This document shows positions 10,969 through 23,095 of a stretch of DNA of 64,000 nt, one piece after another. Within the stretch, counting starts at the first letter, position 1. The number at the start of each line of letters is the position of its first letter. The notes beneath the pieces are model-generated. The model was not told where the DNA came from. It was given only the letters and a program-made list of their open reading frames with translations, and searched no databases. The stretch lies in NCBI GenBank assembly GCA_020746835.1, contig JAGPNK010000001.1, positions 558,001 to 622,000 on the forward strand. The letters run 5' to 3'. Both the position numbers and the translations under genes were made by a program. The DNA is from Stachybotrys elegans. Lineage: Eukaryota > Ascomycota > Sordariomycetes > Hypocreales > Stachybotryaceae.

Positions 10969-11968
10969 ATGGCACCTCGATTGTTCTGGGCTGGCCTTGG
11001 CAACATGGGCAGGGTATGTCTGCATCCAAACTCCCCGCCTTTCAGACTGTGGCATCATGCATCTAAACCTCTTGGGGTGTACGCAGGGGATGTGTAAGAA
11101 TATCGTCGAAAAGGGAGGTCTAGATTCTCCTTTGCTGCTCTATAACCGATCTATTCAAAGAGCGGTAGACCTGAGCAGCACACTCCCCTCTGGAAAGACC
11201 GAAGTGCTTGACTCCCTCGAAGCCGTCGCGGCTAGAGCAGATATTATATTCACCTGCCTCGCCGATGATGAAGCTGTGAGAACCACCATCGATGCGATCC
11301 TGCAAGGCGATGTCAAGGGCAAGCTCTTTGTCGATTGCTCTACGATTCATCCCGAGACTACCGAGGCTATTGCCAAACTCGTGTCAACCCACGGAGCCGA
11401 GTTTGTAGCCGCTCCGGTTTTCGGACCTCCGGCGATGGCCGAAGCTGGGCAGCTCATTGGCGTCCTGGCTGGTCCTAAACAAAGCGTTGAAAGAGCCAGG
11501 CCCTATTTTAAGGGTGTCATGGCTAAGGCTGAGGTTCTTTTCGAGGACCAGCCCCATGGCAAGGCCACTACTCTGAAGGTCTTGGGCAACACCTTTGTTC
11601 TAAACATGGCTGAACAGCTTGCCGAGGCCCATGTTGTCGCAGAGAAGTCCGGGCTCGGAACTGATGCTATGCACCAATTCATTGAGGCTTTCTTCCCTGG
11701 CGCATATGCCACGTACAGCACCCGTATGCTGTCAGGAGACTATCATAAAAGGAGCGAGCCGCTCTTCGCAGTTGATCTGGCACGAAAGGACGCGAGACAC
11801 GCCAAGGCAATTGCCGAGGCGGCGGGTGTGAGATTGCAGAACGTTGAAGTCGCAGATTCCCACCTTGCTCTACTGAAGGAGATTGTTGGGCCGTCTGGTG
11901 ACATTACTGGAATTTATGGAGCCGTGAGGAAAGAGTCAGGTCTCGACTACACAAACGATGCGAAATAG
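10969..11968 (+). CDS. 3-hydroxyisobutyrate dehydrogenase-like / NAD(P)-binding 6PGDH family
   Basis: Two exons (10969-11013, 11087-11968) encode 308 aa, the normal size for beta-hydroxyacid dehydrogenases. The first exon encodes the dinucleotide loop: LFWAGLGNMGR joins GMCKNIVEKG across the intron, restoring GxGxMGxxM. Further family motifs are IIFTCLADDEAV, FVDCSTIHPET, the substrate-loop VAAPVFGPPAMAEAGQL, and the catalytic-lysine segment KVLGNTFVLNMAEQLAEA. The protein oxidises or reduces a 3-hydroxyacid or related compound with NAD(P); the exact substrate cannot be read from sequence. The dehydrogenase and the dioxygenase downstream are convergent, with 115 nt between stops, so they are not co-transcribed. 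Confidence 0.88.
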
Positions 11969-12083
11969 ACAACCTGCCCGCTGACTGTTACCCTTGGGCA
12001 CGGCGGTTAGGTAAGGAGACTCTATGAGCCGCTGGCTGAGATAGCAGATAGGCCAGTTCTTAAGAGACACTATGGATATCTGT

Positions 12084-13323
12084 CTAGGATGCATATGGGG
12101 TCTGGTATGGCCTCTCTGCCTGCGGAGTGATCCGGGCTAGGTGTCTTCTCTGGCCCGACTTCCAGTCAACAAGAGCCGAATGTTGTGTGACTCGGTTGTC
12201 CCAAACCACCACGGTTCCCTCTTCCCACTTGACGCGAGCCTGGAAGTCGGCCCCGTACCCGATGTGATCATACAGAAATTTCAGAATAGCATCCGACTCC
12301 TCCTGCTTGAGGCCAACGATCTCGCGAGTGACTACAAGGCTCATTAATGCAAGATCTTGGGATGTGCTTTACGGAAAACTTACATTGAGGGTTGATATAA
12401 AGGGCTTTCTCTCCAGTTGCAGGGTGTGTCCGAACAATGGGATGCTCGTTGACGACGGGTTCGCGTCTCTTTATACTCCCACGAAGAACCGATGCGTTAA
12501 CTTGTTCTACCCCGGAATGAGTGGCGTTCAATCCGTGAAGGCGCTCTTGAAACAGCGGGCTGAGCCTATTGTACGCTTCGACTGCGTCTACAAATAGGGT
12601 ATCGCCGCCCGTCTTGGGTGTGTCGAGTATGTATAGGAAGGTTGTTCCAGGGGGTTGCGCCTCGTATGAGACGTCGGAGTGCCAAGCAACTGAGCTTGTC
12701 CGCGTCTTGAAGAACTCCTCGGCCCGTGTGTCGTGGGCACCTCGGTGGACGAGATGAATCTCTGGGTATCCCTCTGGTGAGCCGGACGTGGGATGAATGT
12801 GATGCCGTCCGAAGTAACCCCCGTACTTGAGAGCGTCCGCGATTGGCAGATCAGCAAAGTCCTGACCGCGGAAAGCGACAACCTTGCGTTGCGCGACGAA
12901 CAGTGCGAGCTCGTCCTTGCCAGCATCGCTAAGCGAAGAGAGTTGGATGCCTCTGACTTCAGTGCCAATGGTTGGCGTCAAGTCCGTCACCACAGTACCC
13001 TCTGGCAGGAGGTTTGGGAAGCTTGCGTCTGCATCTTTGCCATGCTCATAATGCTCAAAAGGCTCCAGAGGCGGATACTTCTGGTCCGCGTTCCAGGTGG
13101 GAAGATAATTGGGGTACTGGTATCACGCGTGAATATGTGAATTCGTGAATTCTACGACAATGGAGCTTTGACTGACCTTTGCGGCTGGCTCTCCTTTCTT
13201 GCCTTCCTCAGCCTCTCTGTCAAGAGTCGAGGAAGCTAGCGCCTTGTAGGGCCCCAAGGGAAGACTGTACGAGGCCGTCGACCTTTCTTCCTGGGTTTGA
13301 ACTTGAGTTGCTGAAGGTGCCAT
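12084..13323 (-). CDS. TauD/TfdA-family Fe(II)/2-oxoglutarate dioxygenase
   Basis: Three exons (13323-13177, 13116-12384, 12331-12084) give 375 aa, typical of fungal sulfonate/taurine-type dioxygenases such as yeast Jlp1. Family features are TPTIGTEVRGIQLSSLSD, VVAFRGQDFADL and the iron-binding HxD in VAWHSDVSYE. The distal histidine lies in VTQHSALVDW and the 2-oxoglutarate-binding arginines in RRHLARITP. The enzyme couples 2-oxoglutarate decarboxylation to hydroxylation of a small substrate, often releasing sulfite from sulfonates; the actual substrate is inferred. The last splice (T joined to TC) restores INPQFTREIVGLK. No signal peptide, so probably cytosolic. Confidence 0.9.
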
Positions 13324-13390
13324 TGTTGAGTGATGAAGACAGGTTGTCAGTGTGTGAATGATGCAAGGAGGCACAAGGAGAGGCCCTCAA

Positions 13391-13396
13391 TTTATA
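13391..13396 (-). promoter_or_regulatory. TATA box of the TauD-type dioxygenase
   Basis: Minus-strand TATAAA lies about 70 nt before the start codon at 13323, a suitable distance for a TATA box with a short leader. Seen in sequence; function inferred. Confidence 0.5.
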
Positions 13397-14404
13397 ACAT
13401 GTTTCTGAAGACACAGATGGTGACCACATCCTGAATCATGCCTCATTGCATTCTTGGTGGAGAGAATGGCGAATATCGTCCTCATGCTACTGGTTCGTCA
13501 GAGCGGCTTGACATCCCAATCGCGCGGATCTTGATCGGACCAAGAAGAGGGGATGGTGGTGTGGGCTTTGACCAAATTAGAAGGATACTGTATGGCTTAT
13601 CTATTCCGGGGCCGTGATTTCCCCATGGCTTTCTTGAGCTGATTGGACTATTGGTGCATGCAGGTGGTGTTGAACTATTGGAGATGTTGATGCTATTTGT
13701 GCTACTGATCACGCCATCCGCCCAACCACAAAGCACTTATCCGTCGGGATAGATATACAATAGAACACACAGAGACTTGCATAGTCGGAAAAGGATGAGA
13801 GAGAGAACCGGTAGATGGAATGATGAACTGAAGGGATTGGGAAATAGAAATGTCAAGCAGATAGCACTGAAAGCCTATAGGCGCAATAAGAGTGCCATGG
13901 AAGAGACATGGAACCTGCCCTTGTGGATAGTCGCCCCTACTTGCTTCTTCCTAGGGTTCTTCGGGTATCGTGTCGGCGATGCGATGCCCGCAGTGTATGG
14001 CGTCGTTTGAATAGTATACATACGAAGGTATGGAACCTGTGCATGCAGCAGAGATGGCTAACTGGAGGCGAAGCACCATGATGTTTCTCCCTTGGAGATG
14101 TACAAAAATGTGGAGCCGAACAACAGTGGTTCATTGGCTTACTATACCCCCTGAACGAAGCTTGGACCACAATGGATACCTGTCTCTCCTGTACAGGTGC
14201 GATTAACTGCAGATGCAAGTTGGCCATTTTCTAGACGTCAGCTCCTTTCTATCTGCGCTTCCATCACTCAACATCTGCCTACCGTCTATAGAATCCTGGC
14301 CAAGCTGTGGCCCAACAACAATCCAATTCTACAAGCCCCGGAGCTGTCATAGCGCCGACACGACCGCCGCCCTCCCGAGCCCTTTGCGAACATAACCGAG
14401 CATC
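13397..14404. other. Divergent intergenic region
   Basis: About 1 kb between the dioxygenase and YIP4. It contains a 77-codon open stretch at 13777-14010 with a hydrophobic tail, but no splice context or recognisable family. Otherwise nothing distinctive. Confidence 0.5.
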
Positions 14405-15452
14405 ATGGCTGCCTCCAGCTCAAGAGGCAACTATGCCCCCCCGGACATGATCGATGATGATCTGATTGATCCCGATGATGGTGCGTCTTGAATCTACATC
14501 TCCGTAGCGCTGCCCTTGCGGTTGTCGCAGCCGCATGCAGACGTAGCTAACGTTGAGAACCAGCTGATCTGAACGACTTCGACGACCCCCTCGCAACCCA
14601 GCCCTCTCGACAACCCTTGGCTGGCAACATCGCCTCGGGATCTTCGTCTCGACCCCTCAACGAGGGCTACCTCACTTCGCGAATTCCGGGCGAGGATCGC
14701 CGGGCGCCTCAAAACACTATTGATGAATCCGTCTGGGAAACCGTTCGCCGCGACCTGATTGCTGTCTGGGCCAAGCTGCGCGAGGTGCTGTACCCACGAT
14801 ACCTACTAGGCGGCACCATGTTCGACAGCGAAGGGGGCCTTCGCGGCGCGTACACTTCTATCCGCGGGGCTGGAATTTCGGGCACGCGAGAGGAGCTTAC
14901 GGGCCTCGCAAGCCGTGTCGTCGACGCCGAAGCCTTGCTACAGAGCAACCTTACACCTGGATTGCGCGACTGGGACCTCTGGGGGCCTCTTATCTTCTGC
15001 CTTCTTCTCAGCTTGCTCCTCAGCTTTACTGCTCGCGCCGATCAGAAGGACGCCGTCTTCAGCGGTGTCTTCGCCATGATCTGGCTGGGCGAGGCGGTGG
15101 TGACCTTGCAGATCAAGCTGCTGGGAGGTAATATGTACGTGATAGCAGAAACGCTAAAAGCAGCCTTGGAGTAAGAGTGAGCTTCGCTAACGCTGAGAGC
15201 AGTTCCTTCGCGCAGAGTGTCTGCATCATCGGGTACACCCTGTTCCCCCTGGTCATCGCAGCCCTCATGTCAGCCCTCAACCTGCATTGGATCGCCCGCA
15301 TCCCCGTCTATGTTGTTCTGATCGCGTGGTCACTGGCAGCCGGTGTTAGCATCCTGGGCGGCAGCGGTGTCGTCAAGAACAGAGTGGCCCTTGCCGTCTT
15401 TCCACTCTTTGTCTTCTACGTTGGCTTGGGCTGCCTCTGCTTCATCAGTTAA
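14405..15452 (+). CDS. yip4: Yip1-family Golgi membrane protein, Yip4/YIPF6 type
   Basis: Three exons (14405-14480, 14564-15134, 15203-15452) give 298 aa. The acidic N-terminus (MIDDDLIDPDDADLNDFDDP) and a cytosolic segment of about 150 residues, with NTIDESVWETVRRDLIAVWA and LREVLYPRYL, precede five hydrophobic segments: LWGPLIFCLLLSLLLSF, VFAMIWLGEAVVTLQI, IIGYTLFPLVIAALMS, PVYVVLIAWSLAAGVSI and VFPLFVFYVGLGCLCFI. The DLWGPL and GYTLFPL motifs are diagnostic of the Yip family, which binds Rab GTPases and shapes ER-Golgi membranes. The DSVW-x-VxxDL N-terminal pattern points to YIPF6/Yip4. Each junction completes a codon. A second Yip gene lies at 49.5 kb. Confidence 0.9.
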
Positions 15453-16500
15453 AGCGCGGACAATGATGTCACGTCGCGCTACGGGCCCGAGGTAGCATTG
15501 GAATTCCAGAAGGATACGGATGAGTCGGGATAGGATCCAATCCGTGGGCTTGTAGGGACGCTGTATTCCCACTTGTGTACTTCTAGTTTCAGTTTGGCTT
15601 TTTTTCTTTCTTCTCCTTTTTATAACTACTACGAGCGGGTTCAGGATGACTTCTTTGAGAGGTGCCCGAAAAGAGATGATGATAACAATTCCCACCTATC
15701 CGGGTATATGATTGGACAGAATGACCTTCAAGTTGTGATGGACTGACGTATATCAGTTGCATCAGAATGCGAAAGTGCAGATTAGCTTTGTACTGCCCAG
15801 CTCTTGGTCAATATCAGAAAACATTAGCAGAGATGCACCAAAGCCCGTCGAAATCGAATGCAACCCCCGATTTGGACTCCTCAGCTGGACTTGGCGGGTA
15901 TTGAGTCAGGCACCTGTTCCTGTTCTGCTGACTTCGGCGTTCACGCTGGATGTCTGGGAACCTTATCTTCCAATGGTGGCTTAGGAGGCATGGATTCCCG
16001 TTTTTGGCCGCTCGCAGGGCCGTGCGACTAAGGAACTGCCCTGTGGGCTGGCGTTAGGTGCCCCTCCCTCGGCGACCCCACCTGGTGCGGGCGGTGAAGA
16101 TTCCCAGCTTGCGTTTAGCAGTCCAGCGACTAAACAACCCAAACCTCTTGATTGGATGACAGCCATTGAACGAAGCCTGCCCTCGATGGTGATCGGAGCA
16201 AACAAACGACCACCCGCATCCCATCCCTGACGCCGCGACTTCCACTCCGGATCCGAGGCTGCTACAGGCGCTGACACTGGCTAACTTGATCGACCACTAT
16301 TTCTCCCCCTTTGCTTCTTTTGCCCAGACATCAGCGCTTTTTGACAAGCAGGTCTTTGTGCTTTAGCATCTGATTTTCGTCGACCCGAACCAGAAACCGG
16401 CCTCAGCCTAATCACCAAGGCGCCTTCTGTGCGATTTCTGAATCCCGCGCGTGATCGTCACCTGTAGAAACTTGCCGAGGCCGCTCTCAGCCAATTCGCC
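15453..16500. other. Intergenic region before the nucleoporin gene
   Basis: 1.05 kb holding the YIP4 3' end and the promoter of the RanBP1-domain gene. Short open frames on both strands look random; nothing else supported. Confidence 0.5.
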
Positions 16501-18088
16501 ATGGCCGACGAAACACAAGATGCAAGCCCCAGAACTGAGCCAGTTCCAGTGCAGGTCAAAGAGGACGCCGAGACACGCGCGGCCCGGCGCGAGCTGAAGC
16601 AGTCATCACTGTCCGACGAGTCCCCCACACACTCAGCTGGCGATAACGCTGACCGTCCCGAAACCCCCGCCGACGACGCAGCCAACGATGCGAACGACGA
16701 TGACCTCAGGGAGCAGGTATCCTCACCTAAGAAGAAGCGTGCACACGACCAGCTGGACGGCGAGAAGGAGGTAGAAGAGAATGATGCGACTAGTGTTGCG
16801 TCCACAGACTCAGGCAGGGACAGGTCCACGCGGCTGGAGCCCGAGAAGAAGAGGCATCGCGACGAGCTGCCCAACGAGGATGCAACGGTACGCTCATGCA
16901 TGACCTCAGAGTACGTCATTGAAGGGACGCTGACCTTAGTTCCTGCACAGAAGGCCACGGATGCAGATACGTCAGCCAAAGAAACCGCAGACGAAGCCGC
17001 TGCCCCTACGAGCAAACAGCCACAGACATCAGCAAGCGCATTCGCGGCTTCAGGCTTTGGCAAGCTGGCTACGGGATCTTCTCCGTTTGCATCCCTTGGT
17101 GGTGCTAAGGGAAGCGTCTTTGGTGCCGGTGCACCATCGCTCTCCTCTTTCGCTTCGCCATCGACGTCAACGGTTCCTGTGCCGACGGCCGCGCCCAAGC
17201 TTACGTTTGGAGGCAGTGCCGCCCAGTCCCCCTTTGCTGGTTTGGCCTCGAAACCCAACGGATTTGGCAGTGCTACTGGGGGCGCATTCGGATCTGCGTT
17301 GGCCGGCATAAAGCCTCTGCAATCATTCGCGGCCCCTGGAGCCAAACCGATCCAGTCTGAGAAGCCCGCCAAACCTTTTGGCGCACCCGATAGTGACGCA
17401 GAAGAGGACGACGATGATGCTGAGGACGAGGAGTCCCAACCGGACGATGTCGAGCGCGCCGTCTCGCCTGAAAAGGAGACTGAGGAGAAGAAGCGGCTGA
17501 AGCTGCAACGAGGTAAGATTCGACCCCATATACAAGTAAGGTCTATCACCGTCTAACATGGCGAAGTCGAGGTGGATGACGGCGAGGCTGGCGAAACGAC
17601 CATCCTGTCCGTACGCACAAAGATGTACTATCACGATCGGGAAGCTGGCTGGAAGGAGCGAGGTGCCGGTATGTTGAAGATCAACGTACCAACCCCTTGC
17701 GTAGAATTCGACGACTCGGACGTGCCCATACCTGGGTCATTTGACGCATCCGCAATGGAGGCTGCCGATGACGGCGAGGATGGCGACAAGAGCGCCAAGG
17801 TCGTTCGCCTGGTTATGCGACAGGACCAGACCCATCGCGTCATTTTGAACACGGCCCTGCTTCCAGCGATGGAGTTTCAGGAGAAGGCATCCCTGAAGTC
17901 AGTGGGCATCCTTTTTACGGCGTTTGAGGGACCCGATGCGAAGCCGGTCAGCGTTACAATGAAGGTGAGCAATATTCCATCCCAGCCGCATGGCCTTTTA
18001 TGCTAATAACCGGAAGATGACGGCGGCGAATGCCAAGGCTTTCATGAGCGAGTTGAAATCCGTCCAGAGGGAGCTTCAGGGTAATTGA
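16501..18088 (+). CDS. RanBP1-domain nucleoporin/Ran cofactor (Nup50/Yrb2/Hba1 type)
   Basis: Four exons (16501-16887, 16951-17512, 17567-17964, 18017-18088) give 472 aa. The N-terminal half is charged and low in complexity with KKKR and EKKR basic clusters, suggesting a nuclear location. The middle has FG-type repeats (SPFASLGG, GSVFGAG, LTFGGS, SPFAGL, NGFGS, GAFGS). The C-terminus, from VEVDDGEAGETTILSVRTKM through GWKERGAGMLKINVP and VRLVMRQDQTHRVILN, is a RanBP1/Ran-binding domain. FG repeats plus one RanBP1 domain define the Nup50/Yrb2 group, which assists Ran-dependent nuclear export at the pore. The last exon encodes 23 residues, starting MTAANAKAFMSEL. A long antisense open frame over the first half is a codon-bias shadow. 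Confidence 0.88.
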
Positions 18089-18745
18089 ATGAAAGACAAA
18101 GCCTCAGTTTACACGAGTACAATACCACAGCGATACCGCTAGCCGATACCGGGAGGATGCGTCCAAACATCTCGGACTCTCAGGCCTGGAGTACTAAGTT
18201 GGACATCTTACTTTATGCGATGGTGTCGGGAGATGGTGCCACGCCCAAGAGAACATGAACAGGTTGGAAGCCGCCCGTGGCGGCACACCAGTCGGCATGT
18301 TCTAGAACGCGGCCTGACGTATTCATACGTGCTTATTTAAAGAAATGCCAGCGAGGCCATTCTATGTTGGCTGGCAGTCTTCGAAGTTGCTTCCGCGTGA
18401 GGCGGAAATGGAAAAGACGAGTACTTGGTTGTGTTCCCATCAGGCAGACGATTGCCTGTGGTTTTCAGGATGTACATACCACCAATATGACCATTCATTA
18501 TTACTATTTTTACTACTGTGTTTCCGTATTCGATATCGTAATCCAGTCCCTCGAGCTGGAGGAAAATGCTCCTAATAACAGCTATGAACCGCACGTGACC
18601 CGGCGTCAGTTCCGCGTCAAACTGAAATGCAAGGCGTCTGTGACTACGTACATTTTGAAGCCTACCTTGCTTCTCCTTCTACGGCTACTTGAGTCGCAGA
18701 TATGAGTTAAAATCTGCAAAATCATACGGCCATGTTAATTTTAAG
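18089..18745. promoter_or_regulatory. Hrq1 upstream region
   Basis: 657-bp interval with the nucleoporin 3' end and the helicase promoter. A CACGTG hexamer lies at 18592-18597, about 150 nt before the Hrq1 ATG. No gene recognised. Confidence 0.4.
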
Positions 18746-21700
18746 ATGAGCGAACCCTCGGCTTCTCCAGCGTCCAGTTCGAGCCTGGTCCATGGGCGAG
18801 GTGGCAAACGCAAGCATGTTGGTGATGACACGGCTGCCGCTCCAAGCAGCGCAGCATCAAGCGCTCCTCCAGCCGAAGCAAAATCGAAGCGGAAACCTGC
18901 TGCTGGCCGTAGCAAGTCGAAACCAACGCAGAAGGCTGAGGCCAGCGCTGTGGCGTGTCGCGTCGAATGGCCAGAGTTCTTCAAATCCCTTGAGAGGACA
19001 CACCGGGCGCTGAATCTTGTGTTCACATTCTGCTCTGCACGCAAATATCTAATCACCACATTCGATACCATCAAGCCCACAGTGGAAAGCCATATCAAAA
19101 GAACACTATCAATCGAGGAGGTGGCGCTGATCAAGGCTCTTCGACCGGAAGGCATTAATTTCGCCTATGTGGATGAGTTGATGCTGCAGCTCGACGCTAG
19201 GGGTGCCGAACGCGACGACACGTTCAAGAGCACAGGATCTGTACGCTCTCAAGCTCCGGCCCACGATGCTTCTGTAGGTGGCTTGACAGGCCACCAGAGT
19301 CTCGAGGAGGCCGATGTTGCTGGCAGCGGCAAGGAGGTGCTTCATTTCGAGTTCGTCGACGGTGATCTGAAGCGGCAAGTACAGGACAAGAAAACCGGCG
19401 AGCCTACGAAGCCGACGAGAAAGTTGAGAGATGAGGAGCTAAAGATGCCGGTATTCAGTCAGAAGCAAATGACACAACTCATAGAGAGGCGCAACCAAAG
19501 GTTCTCGAATGCCATCGATGTATTTCTCAACAAGTGCTTTGAGGAGAAACTTGATTCGGAACAAACGCTCAAGAAAACAGCCGAGCCCTTTATCCCGAAG
19601 CCCTCTGTACCAGATGATCCAAGTACAGAGCAGGCGCCCAGCTCTATCCCGGAAGACATACCGACGGACCGAAAGTCGATAGCCGAGATTGTACAAGAAC
19701 TCAAAGACAGCCCTTGGTATACTGGGCAGATTGTTCCAGATGGTCACCGTGTCTTTGAGGCCCAAGAGCCCATATACGGTGATCTGGATTTTCTACTGAG
19801 CCAGAATTTGGTCAATGCTCTGTACAACACCAAGGGGATAGTGCAGTTTTATGCACATCAGGCTGAAGCGTTGAACAGTCTTCACGAGGGCCTAAATGTA
19901 GTCATTGCTACATCCACAAGCTCTGGCAAGTCTCTCATATACCAGCTTCCAGTCATCCATGCCCTGGAAAAGGACTTCAACTCGAGGGCTTTGTACATCT
20001 TCCCCACGAAGGCGCTGGCACAAGATCAGAAGAGAAGCCTCAAAGAAATGATGGCGTATATGCCCGGACTGCAGGACGCGATGGTGGAAACCTTTGATGG
20101 AGACACTCCTATGGGTGAACGAAACAATATTCGCGAAAATGCGAGGATCATCTTCACCAACCCCGACATGCTTCACATCACGGTTCTGCCGCAGGAGGAA
20201 AAATGGAGACATTTTCTCAAGTACTTGAAATATGTCGTCGGTATGTTTTCCGTTAGGAGATCTGAGTGCATTGTATTGACATTATAAGTGGACGAGCTGC
20301 ATTACTACAACGGCCAGCTGGGTTCTCATGTAGCCTTCATCATGCGGCGGCTGAGGCGAGTCTGTGCTGCTGTCGGCAATCGCCATGTCAAGTTCATCTC
20401 TTGCTCTGCCACAGTGGCCAACCCCGAAGAGCACTTCAGGACCATCTTTGGCATTGATAAAGTGCGACTTATTGACTACGATGGATCCCCATCTGGGCGC
20501 AAGGAGTTCCTCTGCTGGAACACTCCTTTCAAGGATCCTGGAGACCCCGCCAGTGGCCGAGGAAATGCAAAGTTCGAGTGCGCGCGGCTGTTCTGTGCCC
20601 TTCTTTTGCGCGGTGTTCGAATCATTGCATTTTGCAGGGTTCGGGCCCAGTGCGAGGTTCTGGTCAACGCCATCAAGCAGGAGCTAGAAGCCATGGGCCG
20701 GCCAGAGTGTGTCAATCTTGTCATGGGTTATCGAGGAGGGTACACAGCATCAGACCGCCGTAGGATCGAATCGGAAATGTTTCAAGGCAAGCTGCTGGGA
20801 ATCGTATCCACGACAGCACTCGAACTGGGTATCGACATTGGCACTCTAGATTGCGTGATGACCTGGGGATTTCCGTATACCATCGCGAATCTACGCCAAC
20901 AGAGTGGCCGGGCTGGGCGTCGAAACAGAGACTCGCTGTCGATACTGGTGGGAGACTGCTTTGCAACTGACCAGCACTACATGCAGAATCCAGATGAGCT
21001 CTTTTCGAAGCCAAACTGCGAGCTCCTGGTGGACTTGGAGAACATGCTTGTAAGAGAGGGGCACATTCAGTGCGCGGCATACGAGATGCCAATCCGCCCA
21101 GAGCAAGACGCAGAGTATTTCGGGCAAGATTTGGCGCAGATATGCCATGACAGGCTTTTGGGGGATGAGATGGGCTATTATCACTGCCATGATCGATTCC
21201 GTCCTGTTCCATCCAAGTTTGTTGCCATAAGGGATACGGAAGACGAACACTTTGCCATTGTGGACATTACTCATGGAAGAAACGTGGTATTGGAAGAGTT
21301 GGAGGCTTCGAGGGCGACTTTTACCATTTATGATGGTGCCATCTTCCTTCACCAAGGTATTACGTATCTTGTTCGGGATTTCCTACCGGAGCAGCACATG
21401 GCAAAGGTTGAGAAAGTGAAAGTGGACTGGACAACAATGCAGCGTGACTTTACCGACATAGATCCAACGGAGACAGAAGCGATCCGGAGGCTTTCGGGGT
21501 CCTTGTCACAAGCATACTATGGCACCATCCGCATAACGCAGAATGTCTTTGGATACTTCAAGGTTGATCGGAAGGGGCGGGTGCTGGACGCCGTCCAGGT
21601 CGACAACCCGCCCGTTGTACGATACAGCAAAGGGATGTGGCTAGATGTGCCGAAAGCTGCTCTGGATATCTTGCAGCAGCGGCGGCTGCACGTGGCAGCG

Positions 21701-22237
21701 GCTATTCACGCTGCCGAGCATGCCATCATGAGCTTGCTACCGACATTTGTCATCAGCAGACCGGAAGACGTGCGGACAGAGTGCAAAGTCGCGCTCAAGG
21801 AGTTTGCGAAAAACGAGACGCAGAGGAAACGGCCAGCTCGGGTAACGTTTTATGACGCCAAAGGAGGGGCAGGCGGCTCCGGCATCAACACCAAGGCATT
21901 TGATCACATCGACCACCTACTGCAGAACGCGTTGAAGAGAGTTGAGGCATGTTACTGCGTGCGGGGCTGCATCGAATGCGTGGCGTCGGAGCTCTGCAAG
22001 GAAGCCAACGAGGTGATGAGCAAGGCCGGGTGCCGTGTTGTGCTGCGGACTCTGCTCAACAAGGAAATCGATGTGGACGAGTTGCCCATGGGACCCGAGG
22101 ACTTTATGCCTGCTGGAGTCGAGACCGTTGTGCTTGCTCAGCCAGTGCCAGAGAAGGGCAGAGTGTATGTCAAGGCGGAGCCGGTGAGAGACGAGTCGTT
22201 GATGGGTGGCTTTGAGAGGTGGGCTGGATCGTCGTAG
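18746..22237 (+). CDS. hrq1: ATP-dependent 3'-5' DNA helicase Hrq1 (RecQ4-like)
   Basis: Two exons (18746-20240, 20289-22237) give 1147 aa. Hrq1 is the fungal RecQ4-like superfamily 2 helicase acting in DNA interstrand-crosslink repair and genome stability. Walker A is TSTSSGKS (Lys about residue 395), preceded by the Q-motif-like FYAHQAEALNSL. The DExH box is VDELHYYNGQLGSH, formed exactly at the splice junction. FISCSATVANPEEHF is motif III. The C-terminal RecA lobe has IIAFCRVRAQCE, TTALELGIDIG and QQSGRAGRRNRDS. A C-terminal Cys cluster (CYCVRGCIECVASELC) matches the DUF1998 Zn-binding region of Hrq1. The N-terminus is Ser/Ala/Lys-rich and probably disordered. The ATG at 18746 is the first in frame after a stop-free but non-ATG stretch. 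The single intron is 48 nt. Confidence 0.93.
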
Positions 22238-23095
22238 AAGCGGTTTTTTATAGATTAAACGACCGCTAGTACTCTTAGCAAAGAAGCTAAAACACCTACC
22301 TTGGAGCCATTGGATAAAGTGAGAAATATGTCCCTATCAGTAATAGCCAATGGAGACAAATAGTCGGTGCGTGTGCTTATGCGTTGTATATCTTCCCTCC
22401 AGTGAGCAGTTTGCCCCTGCTTATGTACCATCACCAGGCGTCTTTTGATACGGTGCCAATTGCACGCAGCCACGTCGTCAGACAATTTCACACATGCCAT
22501 TGCAGGAGGGAGGGCTGCACAGGCGGATATGCATGGCGTCCTGCACTATGACGCTGGTCGGATGAATGGGTTGCCCGCGCTGGGGGGACCCCTGCCAAGC
22601 AAGAAGCTAGTAAAACCAGGGAACAGGATGAAACAGGGAGCTCGTATGTGCGATAAAGATTTGGGGGGTGGGAGCCGGGGAAGGGGGAAGCTTATATTTC
22701 TTGGCACCCGCGCTCTCTCGCTGCCGCCCAACATTGTCTCAGTGCAGTGAGTGAGTGTGCATTGCGATACCATCGTCACGTCACGACAGTGCTGGTCCTG
22801 CCTCGCTTTCTCTCATTACTGCGCCCCCAGGCTGTGTGCGCCAGCAGGAGAATTGGCAGGTGCATTTGTTTCGTGTAACAGCTCTTCTTCCACCGCATCT
22901 CCTGACTCGCACCGCAACGACGTCGCCTTTCTTCCTCTTTTCTTCCTACACCATATCTCGACATACCTATTACCTACTGCGCACATCTATCACTTCACTT
23001 CAATTCCACCGACCCTGCTTCCTGGGTACTCACATCTCTAGGGCACTTCACCCCCGTCGACCGCCTTGCACTGAATCCCTCCCCAGTACAGAGCC
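22238..23095. other. Intergenic region before the cation exchanger
   Basis: 858 bp with the Hrq1 3' end and a pyrimidine-rich leader (about 22860-23090) before the exchanger ATG, typical of fungal core promoters. No gene recognised. Confidence 0.5.

Noticed and set aside
13777..14010. 77-codon open frame with a C-terminal hydrophobic segment
   Set aside because: Short, isolated, and no family resemblance; consistent with chance.
16458..17549. 363-codon open frame antisense to the nucleoporin gene
   Set aside because: Ser/Ala-rich shadow of the acidic and FG-repeat sense protein.
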